Assembly (NCBI RefSeq): GCF_000220705.2 | Contig: NZ_CP023202.1 | Span: forward strand, 6,912,501-6,976,500 | Length of the DNA: 64,000 nt | Source of the DNA: Streptomyces xinghaiensis S187 | GTDB taxonomy: Bacteria; Actinomycetota; Actinomycetes; Streptomycetales; Streptomycetaceae | Direction of reading: 5' to 3' | Position numbers and translations under genes: made by a program | In this document: in pieces, positions 25,516 through 34,485 of the stretch | Layout: each line of letters opens with the position of its first letter | How positions within the stretch are numbered: position 1 is the stretch's first letter | Notes under the pieces: generated by a model | Seen by the model: only the letters and a program-made list of their open reading frames with translations | Told to the model about the DNA's origin: nothing | Databases searched by the model: none

Positions 25516-26802
25516 ATGGCCGCTGGAGGAGTTCACCGCCGTCGTCTGCCCAGCCGGATCCTGCCGGTGTGTCTCGCCCTGACGGTGGGAGGCGCCGTCG
25601 CCGTCCTGCCGTTCCCCGGAGGCGGCGTCGCCACCGCCGCCGGGGCGGGGGTGTGGGAGAAGGTCGCCCGGTGCGAGAGCGGGGGTGACTGGGACATCAA
25701 CACCGGCAACGGCTACTACGGCGGGCTGCAGTTCTCGCAGAGCACCTGGGAGGCCTACGGCGGCACCGCCCACGCCCCCCGGGCCGACCTGGCCACCAGG
25801 GCCCAGCAGATCAGCGTGGCCGAGGCGGTCCTGGCCGGCCAGGGCCCGGGCGCCTGGCCGGTGTGCTCGCGGCGGGCCGGGCTGACCCGTTCCGGCGGCG
25901 GCGAGGCGGCGGCCGGAGCCGGCAGGGAGGCCGGGGCGGGCGCCGGCAGCCGCGGCGGGAACGCCCGCGAGGGCAAGAGCGGCCGGGACGGCCACCAGGC
26001 CCGGGACGGCAAGGCCGCCGGCTCCACCGCGGCTCCCCGCTCAGGCCCCACCGCCCCCGCCGCACCCGGCGGCAGCGGGTCCGGCAGCCGGCGGACCGCC
26101 TACACCGTGGCTGCGGGAGACACCCTGTCGGCCATCGCCCAGCGGCTGGGCGCCGGCGGCTGGAAGCGCCTCTACGCGGCCAACCGCCGCACCATAGGCC
26201 CCGACCCGGACCTGATCCTGCCCGGTCAGCGGCTGGTCGTCCCCGGTGGCCGGGCGAGCCGGTCGGCGGAGGCCCCGCGGCGGGAGAAGCCGGGCAAGGC
26301 GGCGCGGTCGGCCGCCCGGCGCGAGACCGCCCGCTCCGGCTCCGGAGGGGACTCCCGCCCCGGAACCCGTTCCCGTTCCGGCGCCCGGAAGCCGGGCGGC
26401 AGCCAGTGGGCGCCCCCGGTCGGCGCTCCCGTCAGCACGCCCTACGGGGCCCGGGGCCGGTGGTGGTCGAGCGGCCGTCACACGGGCGTGGACTACGCGG
26501 TCCCGGCCGGCACCCCGGTCCGTGCGGCGGCCGCGGGGGTCGTGGTGTCGGCGGGGTGGAGCGGCGCGTACGGCCGCGAAGTCGTCATCCGGCACGCCAA
26601 CGGCCTCTACACGCAGTACGCGCACCTCGCCTCCACGGCCGTGCACCGCGGCCGGCACGTCCGGGTGGGCGAGCTGATCGCCCACTCCGGCTCCAGCGGC
26701 AACACCACCGGCCCGCACCTGCACTTCGAGGTGCGGACCAGCCCCTCCTACGGTTCGGACACCGACCCGCTGGGCCCGCTGCGCTCCGGCGGAACGGGCT
26801 GA
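25516..26802 (+). CDS. Resuscitation-promoting factor-like wall hydrolase: Rpf + LysM + M23
   Basis: 428 aa. A signal peptide (residues 1-42) is followed by a transglycosylase-like Rpf domain (GVWEKVARCESGGDWDINTG with the catalytic Glu after Cys, and YYGGLQFSQSTWEAYGG), a low-complexity linker, a LysM domain (YTVAAGDTLSAIAQRLG), a basic linker and a C-terminal M23 metallopeptidase domain with HTGVDYAVPAG and PHLHFEV zinc motifs. It would cut both the glycan (Rpf) and the stem-peptide bridges (M23). In Streptomyces such multi-domain Rpf proteins act in spore germination and growth. AGCGGAGAGGACC lies before the ATG. Confidence 0.92.
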   Translation: MAAGGVHRRRLPSRILPVCLALTVGGAVAVLPFPGGGVATAAGAGVWEKVARCESGGDWDINTGNGYYGGLQFSQSTWEAYGGTAHAPRADLATRAQQISVAEAVLAGQGPGAWPVCSRRAGLTRSGGGEAAAGAGREAGAGAGSRGGNAREGKSGRDGHQARDGKAAGSTAAPRSGPTAPAAPGGSGSGSRRTAYTVAAGDTLSAIAQRLGAGGWKRLYAANRRTIGPDPDLILPGQRLVVPGGRASRSAEAPRREKPGKAARSAARRETARSGSGGDSRPGTRSRSGARKPGGSQWAPPVGAPVSTPYGARGRWWSSGRHTGVDYAVPAGTPVRAAAAGVVVSAGWSGAYGREVVIRHANGLYTQYAHLASTAVHRGRHVRVGELIAHSGSSGNTTGPHLHFEVRTSPSYGSDTDPLGPLRSGGTG

Positions 26803-27026
26803 GCGGGGCACGCGGACTCCCGGGAGGCGGCCGTCCGCGCGCTGCGGCCGCCTCCCGGGGCTTCCCGCTCCGTGCCCCGGCGACCGGACCCGGCCGGGGT
26901 CTCCCGTGCTTCCGTCCCGGAGTACCCGCCGCCCGGGGCGCGCGGTACGGGCCCCGCACGGGTGTGAGGGTGTCCGGCCGGCGACCGGGGGCACACGGTG
27001 TTCACCACATCTTCAGGGGAGGCACC

Positions 27027-27203
27027 ATGCTGGGTATCGCAGCGGCGGTTCTGTTCTTCATCGCGTTTCTCATCAACGCCGCGGATCTCTCGACGAACGA
27101 CGTCTTCTCGTCCACGAATCTCATGCTGCTCGGACTGGGCCTGCTCGCCCTGCACGTGGCGGGCATCGGAAGCGGCCTGAGCCGGGGCGGCCGCAGACGC
27201 TGA
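27027..27203 (+). CDS. Small two-helix membrane protein, 58 aa
   Basis: MLGIAAAVLFFIAFLINAAD is the first membrane helix; LMLLGLGLLALHVAGIGSG is the second; the tail GLSRGGRRR is basic, so both ends would be cytoplasmic. AGGGGAGG lies just before the ATG. This is a common Streptomyces type of small hydrophobic protein of unknown role. It is separated from the Rpf gene by about 220 bases with no other gene. Confidence 0.75.
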   Translation: MLGIAAAVLFFIAFLINAADLSTNDVFSSTNLMLLGLGLLALHVAGIGSGLSRGGRRR

Positions 27204-27270
27204 CGCCGGGCGCGGACGCCGGGCAGGCCGTGAAGGCGGCCGTCCCGGCATCCGCGCCCGCGTGCCGTGG

Positions 27271-28617
27271 TCACCGCGGTGTGTAGATCACGCCGAGCTT
27301 GTCGATCTCGTCGCCCGCCCGTCCGGTGAAGCCGCTGATCTGCCAGCCGGCGGGCGCGGTGAACGTGGCGGAGTCCGATGTGGCGGCGCCGGCGGACAGG
27401 CTGCGGCCGGCGTCGGTGGTGAAGGCGGCGGAGAAGATCCGGGTGCGGCCGTCCTTGCGGCCGCGGGACAGCGTCACCGAGGTGAGGTGCTCCCCCTCGG
27501 CCAGGGTGAGGGAGGCGGCGGTGCCGCCGGTGCCGCCGTGGGCGAGGACCGTGCCGTCGTCGAGGGCGAGGGCGACGGAGTCCAGACGGGCGCCGCCGCG
27601 CAGGGTGAGGGTACGGACCCGGGGCGCGGCGGGGAGCGCGCCGGCGTCGTTGAAGGCGGTGCCGTGCGGGCCGCCGAAGAGGTCGCCGGCGCGGCGGTCG
27701 GCGGGCAGCGACCAGCCGAAGGCGGCGCTGTGCGGGTAGTGGTCGGAGAGATGCCCGCCCTCGGCGTCGAGGAACCGCCGCCAGGCGTTGCCGTACCCGG
27801 TGGCGGTCAGGTTCACCAGCGGGCCGGAACGGTAGAGGATCTTGTCGACGACTTCACAGGTGTCGGTGGGCGCCGCCTTGTCGCAGACCAGTGCCGGGCT
27901 GCCGGGGGCGGGCGCGGCACCGTCGCGCACCAGCTCCACCCAGGCGTCGGTGAGGCCGTTGGCCTCCGTCAGGGTGCGGATGGTGTCGCCGGTGCGGGTG
28001 TAGCGGGTGTTGGTGTCACCCATGACGATGACGGCGTTGCCGGCGGAGTGCGTGCGGATGAAGTCCGACAACTGCCGGATGTTGGCCCGGCGCGCGGCGA
28101 GGGCGGGCTCGGTGACGTCGGCGTTGGTGTGGACGTTGTAGAGGTCCACGTGGACCCCTTCGGCGAGCCGGACCCGGGCGAGGGAGAAGCCCTTCGGGGT
28201 GAGGCAGTCGGTGCCGGTGCAGTCCTTCCAGCGGACCCGCTCGAAGTCCTGGAAGGGGTGACCGGAGAGGGTGTTGAGACCGTCCCCGAGGCCGGCACCG
28301 CCGCTGGTGGGGGTGCGGTGGGGATGGGTGTCATGGGCGTAGAGGGCGGCGTGGTGGTTGAAGTCCTCCTGGACGTTCACGAGATCGTAGGGCGCCAGCC
28401 GCTGCCCGATCAGCGGGGTGTTGGCCGCCGGGTCGCTGTCGCTCAGCCCGAGCGGCAACCCGGCGATGTTGTAGGTGAGGACGGAGAAGGAGCCGCCGGC
28501 CGGGGCGGCGCCGGGGACCGCGGACGGGCCGGCCGCCGCGGCGGGGGCGGGTCCGGGGACGGCGAGGCCGGTCAGGGCGATCACACCGGCGGCGAGGGTG
28601 CCGAGCAGTCTGCGCAT
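27271..28617 (-). CDS. Secreted EEP-fold phosphodiesterase/nuclease with jacalin-like lectin tail
   Basis: 448 aa. Signal peptide MRRLLGTLAAGVIALTG to about residue 30. The endonuclease/exonuclease/phosphatase domain shows VLTYNIAGLP, NVQEDFN (metal Glu), YNVHTN, VIVMGDTNTR and the terminal LSDHYP histidine. The C-terminal about 130 residues (GGPHGTAFND, RVRTLTLRGGARLDSVAL, FTGRAGDEIDKLGVIY) have the beta-prism jacalin pattern. The combination suggests a secreted sphingomyelinase/phosphodiesterase or DNase that binds sugars. The ATG at 28617 begins the signal peptide; an in-frame extension to 28695 would spoil it. Confidence 0.85.
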   Translation of the reverse strand: MRRLLGTLAAGVIALTGLAVPGPAPAAAAGPSAVPGAAPAGGSFSVLTYNIAGLPLGLSDSDPAANTPLIGQRLAPYDLVNVQEDFNHHAALYAHDTHPHRTPTSGGAGLGDGLNTLSGHPFQDFERVRWKDCTGTDCLTPKGFSLARVRLAEGVHVDLYNVHTNADVTEPALAARRANIRQLSDFIRTHSAGNAVIVMGDTNTRYTRTGDTIRTLTEANGLTDAWVELVRDGAAPAPGSPALVCDKAAPTDTCEVVDKILYRSGPLVNLTATGYGNAWRRFLDAEGGHLSDHYPHSAAFGWSLPADRRAGDLFGGPHGTAFNDAGALPAAPRVRTLTLRGGARLDSVALALDDGTVLAHGGTGGTAASLTLAEGEHLTSVTLSRGRKDGRTRIFSAAFTTDAGRSLSAGAATSDSATFTAPAGWQISGFTGRAGDEIDKLGVIYTPR

Positions 28618-28756
28618 GAGGGGGAGACCCTCCCGTGGGGTGGTGGGGCCGGGCGGGGACGGAGGATCACCTTCCACGCCAACTCGCCCCGGCACAAGAG
28701 GGGGTGACCGGCCGGGTCCGCGGCAGGGGCGGCTCGCCGCCTCCGCGCCCGGGCCG

Positions 28757-29377
28757 TTACTCGAAGCGGGCGGTGTCGCCGGCCCCGCGGCGTACGATCT
28801 CGGCCACGCCGTCCGAGAAGTCGATGACCGTGGTGGGTTCGGTGCCGCAGTCGCCGGAGTCCACCACGGCGTCCACCACGTGGTCGAGCCGTTCCTTGAT
28901 CTCCCAGCCCTGCGTCAGCGGCTCCTCCTCGTCGGGCAGGAGGAGGGTGGTGGACAGCAGCGGCTCACCGAGTTCGGCGACCAGCGCCTGCGTCACCACG
29001 TGGTCGGGGATGCGGACCCCGACCGTCTTCTTCTTCGGGTGCAGCAGCAGGCGCGGCACCTCCTTCGTGGCGGGAAGGATGAAGGTGTAACTGCCCGGTG
29101 TCGCCGCCTTGATGGCGCGGAACACGTCGTTGTCGACCCGCACGAACTGGCTCAGCTGCGCGAAGTCCCGGCAGACCAGGGTGAAGTGGTGGCGGTCGTC
29201 GAGATTGCGGATCGACCGCATCCGGCTGATGCCGTCACGGTTGCCCAACTGGCATCCCAGCGCGAAACAGGAGTCCGTCGGGTACGCGATGAGCGCACCG
29301 GAGCGGATGCTGTCGGCCACCGTGCCGATGGTGCGCTGCTGGGGGTTCTCCGGATGCACATCGAAATACTTCGCCAT
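28757..29377 (-). CDS. YciO/Sua5-family (threonylcarbamoyl-AMP synthase-like) protein
   Basis: 206 aa. Motifs ALIAYPTDSCFALGC, RHHFTLVCRDFAQLSQFVRVDN and VGVRIPDHV belong to the YrdC/YciO/Sua5 fold with its basic RNA/nucleotide-binding groove. No C-terminal Sua5 domain is present, and the sequence reads closer to YciO than to TsaC. It could take part in t6A tRNA modification or be a YciO paralogue of unclear role. It stands alone. Confidence 0.85.
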   Translation of the reverse strand: MAKYFDVHPENPQQRTIGTVADSIRSGALIAYPTDSCFALGCQLGNRDGISRMRSIRNLDDRHHFTLVCRDFAQLSQFVRVDNDVFRAIKAATPGSYTFILPATKEVPRLLLHPKKKTVGVRIPDHVVTQALVAELGEPLLSTTLLLPDEEEPLTQGWEIKERLDHVVDAVVDSGDCGTEPTTVIDFSDGVAEIVRRGAGDTARFE

Positions 29378-29716
29378 TCGCCGACCCTACGTGATCAGAA
29401 CGCATGTGCCGCCGGCCGGCGGCTGCTCGGGGCTTGCGGCGGCGGGGCCGGCCGGTGCGCGGGGAGGACCGCGAAGGCCGGGCTCCGTCCGGATGCGCGG
29501 CTGCGGCCCCGGGGCCCCCGCCGTGCGTGTACGCGGTCCGCGGTCCCGTCCCGCACCGGTCCGTGCACCACGGCCCGGCCAACGCCGCAGCGCCGGAAGA
29601 TGGTTGCCTCGCCGGAAAGACCGTGCCGCTCACTGGCCGAGCCCGGCCTCCCGGCCCTACGCTGCCATTTTGCTGGATCACGTGATCGACCAAAGAGACG
29701 GCCGGGTGATGGGGGC
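29378..29716. other. Intergenic region with palindrome GATCACGTGATC
   Basis: No gene seen. The perfect 12-bp palindrome GATCACGTGATC is at 29676-29687, about 30 bases before the MFS start; ACGTGATC recurs at 29390-29397 near the YciO start. The palindrome is a good candidate operator for the MFS/GH1 operon, perhaps for the TetR regulator encoded after GH1 or a LacI-type protein elsewhere. Confidence 0.5.
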
Positions 29717-31033
29717 ATGGTCGGGCGAGGGACGCCCTCCGGCGGAGGACCCGCGGGAGAGGCCGCGCGCAGGATCCCCGTCGTGCCTCCCGCGGCCGGG
29801 GAGACCGCACCGCCCCGGGTGGGACGGAGATGGGTGACCGCCTATGTGCTGGCGATGGCCGGCGTGGCGGCGGGCTGGTTCGGCCCGATCCAGATCCTGC
29901 TGCCGGCCCAGGCCGGACGCCTGGCGGGCCCGGAGGGCAAGGAAGCGCTGCTGGCCCTGGTCACCGGATACGGGGCGGCGGCGTCCCTCGCCGCCAATCC
30001 CCTCTGGGGCGCGGTCTCGGACCGGCTGCGCTCCCGCTGGGGACGGCGCAGGCCGGTGTTCGTGGCCGGTACCGGCGTCGGCGTGCTCGGGCTGCTGGTG
30101 CTCTCGGACGCCACCTCGGCCACCGGCATGATGACCGGCTGGATCCTGGTGCAGGTCGGCCTGAACGGCCCCCTGGCCGCGCTCGCCGCCCTGCTCGGCG
30201 ACCGGGTGCCCGACGGGCAGCGCGGCACGGTCGGCGCACTCTTCGGCGTCGCGCAGATCGCGGGCGTCGTCCTCGGCACGGCTGTCGCGGTGGCCCTGGG
30301 CGAGGGAGCCCTGGGGTACGCGGCGCTGGCCGTCGCCGTGCCCGCCCTCGCCGTGAGCCTGCTCCTCGTCCACCGCGAACCGGCCGCGTCCGGCCCGCCG
30401 CCCGAGGTCCGGGCGCGCGCGTCCCGGCGGGCGGTCCTGCTCCGCCCGGGCGGGCAGTTCGGCTGGGCCTGGCTGATCCGCTTCCTGCTGAACCTGGTCA
30501 ACGCGCTGGTGCTGCTCTACCTGTACTACTACCTCGACGACGCCGTCGGCGCCGGCGACCCCGGCACCCTCGTGCTGGCCGTGACCCTCCTCAACGTCAC
30601 CGTCGCGGGGGTGTGCGCCGCCGCCGGAGGCGTGCTGTCGGACCGCCTGCGCCGGCGCCGCGCCTTCATCGCCGCCGGTGCGGGCCTCCTGGCCTGCGGC
30701 GCGGTGCTGATGGCGCTGCTGCCGGCCGTGCCGGCCGTCCTGGCCGCCGCCGTCCTCGTCGGCGCCGGCTGGGGGTTCTTCGTCGCGGTCGACATGGCCG
30801 TCATCACGCAGGTGCTGCCCGACGAGGAGAGCCGCGCGACCATGCTGGGCATCGCCAACATCGCCGGCACCCTGCCCCAGCTGCTCGCCCCCGTCCTGGC
30901 CGCGCCCCTGGTGACCCGGCTCGGCGGCTACCGGACCCTCTACCTCGTGACGGCGGCCGTCGCGCTCCTCGCGCTCGCCTGCCTGCCGCGGCTGCGCGAC
31001 GTCACCCGGCACCCGGCCGCGCCCGGAACCTGA
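29717..31033 (+). CDS. MFS transporter, sugar-type
   Basis: 438 aa with about 12 hydrophobic segments. After a 35-residue hydrophilic start, loop 2-3 carries NPLWGAVSDRLRSRWGRRRP, an MFS motif A, and the second half has GGVLSDRLRRRRAF. It resembles the Streptomyces MFS group often paired with glycoside hydrolases. It lies 22 bases before the GH1 gene, so the pair probably imports and splits a beta-glucoside. The start ATG at 29717 is the best of several, as the upstream in-frame sequence is not protein-like. Confidence 0.85.
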   Translation: MVGRGTPSGGGPAGEAARRIPVVPPAAGETAPPRVGRRWVTAYVLAMAGVAAGWFGPIQILLPAQAGRLAGPEGKEALLALVTGYGAAASLAANPLWGAVSDRLRSRWGRRRPVFVAGTGVGVLGLLVLSDATSATGMMTGWILVQVGLNGPLAALAALLGDRVPDGQRGTVGALFGVAQIAGVVLGTAVAVALGEGALGYAALAVAVPALAVSLLLVHREPAASGPPPEVRARASRRAVLLRPGGQFGWAWLIRFLLNLVNALVLLYLYYYLDDAVGAGDPGTLVLAVTLLNVTVAGVCAAAGGVLSDRLRRRRAFIAAGAGLLACGAVLMALLPAVPAVLAAAVLVGAGWGFFVAVDMAVITQVLPDEESRATMLGIANIAGTLPQLLAPVLAAPLVTRLGGYRTLYLVTAAVALLALACLPRLRDVTRHPAAPGT

Positions 31034-31055
31034 CCCCGTCTCGGAAGGACTCCCC

Positions 31056-32495
31056 GTGCCCCCGTCACCACCCCTGCTCCCGCCGGGTTTCCGCTTCGGA
31101 ATGGCGACCTCGGCGTACCAGATCGAGGGCGCCGCCGGCCTCGACGGCAAAGGACCCAGTATCTGGGACACCTTCACCGCACGCCCCGGCACCGTCCGCC
31201 ACGGCGAGGACGCCCGCACCGCCATCGACCACTACCACCGGTACGAGGAGGACGTCACGCACATCGCGGAGGCCGGCGCCCACGACTACCGCTTCTCCCT
31301 CTCCTGGCCCCGGGTCATGCCCGAGGGCGGCACCGTCAACCCCCGGGGACTCGACTTCTACGACCGCCTGGTGGACCGCCTGCTCGAAGCCGGCGTCCGC
31401 CCGGTGCCCACCCTCTACCACTGGGACCTGCCCCAGGCGCTGGAGGACGCGGGCGGCTGGATGAACCGCGCCACCGCCCACGCGCTCGCCCGCTACGCGA
31501 CCGCCGTGGCGGAGCGGCTCGGCGACCGGGTGCACGACTGGATCACGATGAACGAGATGAACGTCCACACCCTCTACGGCTACGCCCTGACCGACCACGC
31601 GCCCGCCCGGGGACTGGGCCTCGCCGCCCTGCCCGCCGCCCACCACCAGCTCCTCGCCCACGGCCTCGCCGTCCGGGCGCTGCGCGCCCACGGGGCGGCC
31701 CGCACCGGCGTGGCGAACCAGCACTTCCCGGTCTCCCCGGCCGGCGGCGACCCGGCCGACACCGAAGCGGCCGCGCTCTTCTCGGACCTGACGAACTGGA
31801 CCTTCTCCGACCCGATCCTGCGCGGCGACTACCCCGGCGAACTCATCCGGGCCGCGACCGGCACCGCGGAACCGCGACTCGCCGAGGACCTCGAACTGAT
31901 CAGCGCACCGCTCGACTTCTACGGCGTCAACTACTACGAGCCCACCGTGATCGAGGCGCCGCGCGAGGGCAAGGACTACCGAGGGGTGATGGAGGTCGAC
32001 ATCCCCGAGGGCCTGCCGTTCTCGCCCGTGCCGGTCGCCGGCGCCGAGCGCACCGACTTCGGCTGGGCCATCGTGCCGTCCGCGCTCACCGGCATCCTGC
32101 GGGAACTGCGCGACCGCTACCCGGCCCTGCCACCCGTCGTCGTCACCGAGAACGGCGCCTCCTTCCACGACGCCGCCCCCGACGCCCGCGGACGGGTGGC
32201 CGACCCCCGCCGGATCGCGTATCTGGACGGGCACCTGCGGGCCGTGGCCGACGCGGTCGCCGCCGGGGTCGACGTGCGCGGCTACTACGTGTGGTCGGCG
32301 TTCGACAACTTCGAGTGGGCCGCCGGCTACGACGAACGGTTCGGCCTCGTCCACGTCGACCGCGCGACCCTGCGGCGGACGCGCAAGGACTCCTGGTACT
32401 GGTACCGCGACGTGATCGCCGCACAGCCACCGGCCCCGGCCCCGGACCGGCCTCAGGCCACCGGCGGCGCCGGCGGCCCGGGCGCCGCGAGCTGA
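31056..32495 (+). CDS. GH1 beta-glucosidase
   Basis: 479 aa, full length for GH1. N-terminal FGMATSAYQIEGA is the family signature; the acid/base glutamate is in TMNEMN (usually TxNEP, so the Pro is replaced by Met) and the nucleophile is in VVTENGASF. WSAFDNFEWAAGYDERFGLVHVD is the aglycone-site signature. It is cytoplasmic (no signal peptide). The GTG start follows GGAAGGA. The last 43 bases overlap the convergent TetR gene. Confidence 0.95.
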   Translation: MPPSPPLLPPGFRFGMATSAYQIEGAAGLDGKGPSIWDTFTARPGTVRHGEDARTAIDHYHRYEEDVTHIAEAGAHDYRFSLSWPRVMPEGGTVNPRGLDFYDRLVDRLLEAGVRPVPTLYHWDLPQALEDAGGWMNRATAHALARYATAVAERLGDRVHDWITMNEMNVHTLYGYALTDHAPARGLGLAALPAAHHQLLAHGLAVRALRAHGAARTGVANQHFPVSPAGGDPADTEAAALFSDLTNWTFSDPILRGDYPGELIRAATGTAEPRLAEDLELISAPLDFYGVNYYEPTVIEAPREGKDYRGVMEVDIPEGLPFSPVPVAGAERTDFGWAIVPSALTGILRELRDRYPALPPVVVTENGASFHDAAPDARGRVADPRRIAYLDGHLRAVADAVAAGVDVRGYYVWSAFDNFEWAAGYDERFGLVHVDRATLRRTRKDSWYWYRDVIAAQPPAPAPDRPQATGGAGGPGAAS

Positions 32496-33076
32496 CCGAC
32501 GAAGGCCGTGGCCAGGCGCGACAGACGCTCGCCGCGGCCCTCCTCGGCCCAGCCGTCGACGAGGCTGAGCAGCGTGCTGCCCTCGACGAAGATGATGAAG
32601 TCGTCGATCACATCCTCGTCCTCGACCCCGGGACGCAGCTCACCGCCCTCACGCGCCTCCCGCAGGCACACGCGCAGCAGCTCCCGGATCTCGCGGTGGG
32701 AGTCACGCCGCGCCGCGGCCAGCCGGGGACTCGACAGCGCCGCCCCCGCGAAGGCCACGTTGACGTGGGCGTCGGCGGTCCGCTCCTCGTCCAGGGGGAG
32801 CACGGCGTCCAGGGCGGCGCGCAGCGCGGCGAGGCCGGACAGATCACCGCCGAGTCCGAACGCACGGGTGACGATGCGCTGGTAGACGGCCGTCTGGGCC
32901 GCGACGAGGATGTCGTCCTTGCCGCCGAGGAAATGGGCCAGGACGCTCAGCGAGCATCCGGCCTCGTCGGCGATGGCCCGGGTGGTGGTGCCCTCCACGC
33001 CGCGGGCGCGGACCACCCGCCAGGTGGCCGCGAGCAGTTCCGCCCGCCGCCGCTCGTGGTCCACCAGCTTCGGCAC
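32453..33076 (-). CDS. TetR-family regulator
   Basis: 207 aa. The HTH is GVEGTTTRAIADEAGCSLSVLAHFLGGKDDIL, within residues 25-60; the C-terminal ligand domain has acidic helices and LLSLVDGWAEEG. Convergent with, and overlapping, the GH1 gene, so its product may regulate the MFS/GH1 operon. In sequence style it is close to BetI/TetR_C_6 members. The ligand is unknown. Confidence 0.9.
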   Translation of the reverse strand: MPKLVDHERRRAELLAATWRVVRARGVEGTTTRAIADEAGCSLSVLAHFLGGKDDILVAAQTAVYQRIVTRAFGLGGDLSGLAALRAALDAVLPLDEERTADAHVNVAFAGAALSSPRLAAARRDSHREIRELLRVCLREAREGGELRPGVEDEDVIDDFIIFVEGSTLLSLVDGWAEEGRGERLSRLATAFVGQLAAPGPPAPPVA

Positions 33077-33230
33077 CCGCCCAGCCTACCGAGACGGGGA
33101 CGGCCGCCCCGCCCACCGGTCAGGAGGCCGCACCGGTGTGGCAGATCCGGACGCCCGCCGGCGGCCGGGGCCGGAGCACGTGCCCCGGCCCCGACCGCCG
33201 TCACTCCGCCGTCACTCCGCCGTCCGCGGC

Positions 33231-34046
33231 TCAACGGCCGCGCCGGCGCCGCGTGTCGTCGGCGTCCGAGTCGATCCTCTCCTTGCGGACCTGCTCGGAG
33301 ACCTCCTGCTGCTCGGTGACCGTCTCGGTGTCGAGCCGGACCCGTTCGACCGGCACGGTCTCCTTCTCCACCACCGGCCGTTCCTCGTGGAGGGTTACCT
33401 CGTGCTCCTCCTCGGAGATGGCGGGCCCCCGCATGGCCCGGTCGCGGTTGGCCTCGGTGATCGGCTCCCGCTCGACACGGACCTCTTCGTGACTCACCGG
33501 CACGGTGCGGGTGACGTTCTCGGTCACGACGTGCTTGCGCAGATGGGCCTTGCCCGACTCGACGGACTCGGTCCCCACACGGAGCCGCTCCTCGGAGCGG
33601 GTCATGGCTTCGTCGGTGGTGGGCCCGGAAGTGTCCCGCCCGACGGGGCGGCTCCGCTGCTCACCGGCGGGCGAGCCCCTGCCCCGCTCGCCCCCGGTGC
33701 GGCCCGCGGCGGCCTCAGGCCGCTGCGCCTCGCCCCGGGGGATGCCGTAGTAGCGGTACAGCTGCGACTCCTCCGACTCCGAGACGTGGCCCTGGCCGGC
33801 TTCGACACGGGGAGCGTTCTTGACCTTCTCCTTGTCGTACGGGAGCTCCAGGGACCCGTCGGCGAGCCTGGCCTCGGCCAGCGGGACGAAGGACTCCTTG
33901 GTGCCGAACATGCCGGTCTGCACGGTGGCCCATTCCGGGCGGTTGCTCCGGTCGTCGACGTACACCTGGCTCACCTTGCCGAGCTTGCCGTCGGTGCCCA
34001 CGGCGGTGCTGTCGGCGACCCGGTCGAGGTCCTGGTACGAGATCAC
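33231..34046 (-). CDS. PRC-barrel + DUF2382 stress-type protein
   Basis: 271 aa. An N-terminal PRC-barrel (residues 1-75: ISYQDLDRVADSTAVGTDG, EWATVQTGMFGTKESFVPL) is followed by a linker and a C-terminal DUF2382 domain (RSEERLRVGTESVESGKAHLRKHVVTENVTRTVPVSHEEVRVERE). The GTG at 34046 is chosen because GGGAGAAG precedes it. Such proteins are widespread in actinobacteria and Deinococcus and are linked to general and osmotic stress. A SigB-like promoter lies about 180 bases upstream. Confidence 0.9.
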   Translation of the reverse strand: MISYQDLDRVADSTAVGTDGKLGKVSQVYVDDRSNRPEWATVQTGMFGTKESFVPLAEARLADGSLELPYDKEKVKNAPRVEAGQGHVSESEESQLYRYYGIPRGEAQRPEAAAGRTGGERGRGSPAGEQRSRPVGRDTSGPTTDEAMTRSEERLRVGTESVESGKAHLRKHVVTENVTRTVPVSHEEVRVEREPITEANRDRAMRGPAISEEEHEVTLHEERPVVEKETVPVERVRLDTETVTEQQEVSEQVRKERIDSDADDTRRRRGR

Positions 34047-34221
34047 TGGCTTCTCCCTGGGAAATACGGACGTGCGGCGCACGCCGGTCGGTCTGTGTTT
34101 CGCGGGAGGTGTGGCTCCCCCGGCGGACGGCGACGGGGCCGGTCGCCCGCCGGTGTCCGCGTCGGGCCACCGGGGCGGCCCCCGCCTGGCTGCGGGCGCC
34201 CCCTCCCTCCCTCGTCACGCG

Positions 34222-34246
34222 GTACCCGCACAGATATGCATGAACC
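34222..34246 (-). promoter_or_regulatory. SigB-like promoter for the PRC/DUF2382 gene
   Basis: On the minus strand GGTT is followed by 15 bases and GGGTAC, fitting the Streptomyces SigB-family consensus GNNTN14-16GGGTA(C/T). It would give a leader of about 165 bases before the GTG at 34046. The surrounding 34047-34485 region holds no gene. Consistent with stress control of the gene. Confidence 0.6.
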
Positions 34247-34485
34247 GCATGAAAGAGACATTCCTCGGGGGTGGGTGCGGCTCGGCGGGGCGGCCGCACG
34301 GCAACGGGGGATGAGGGCTCAACCGGCCCGGGGGACAGCCCGGCGTTCCGCGATCCGCCGCGCACGGCAGCGCGGCGAGCCCGCCTCTGCGGCATTGACC
34401 CGCGCCGGAGCCGGCTTTACCGTGCGCAAGGGTCGCAGCCCCCCGGGGGGCGGGGGATGCGCGGACGCTACCGGAGAGGACAGTG

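Noticed and set aside
30000..31000. Long minus-strand frame opposite the MFS gene
   Set aside because: Shadow of a membrane-protein gene; no independent start, ribosome site or domain.
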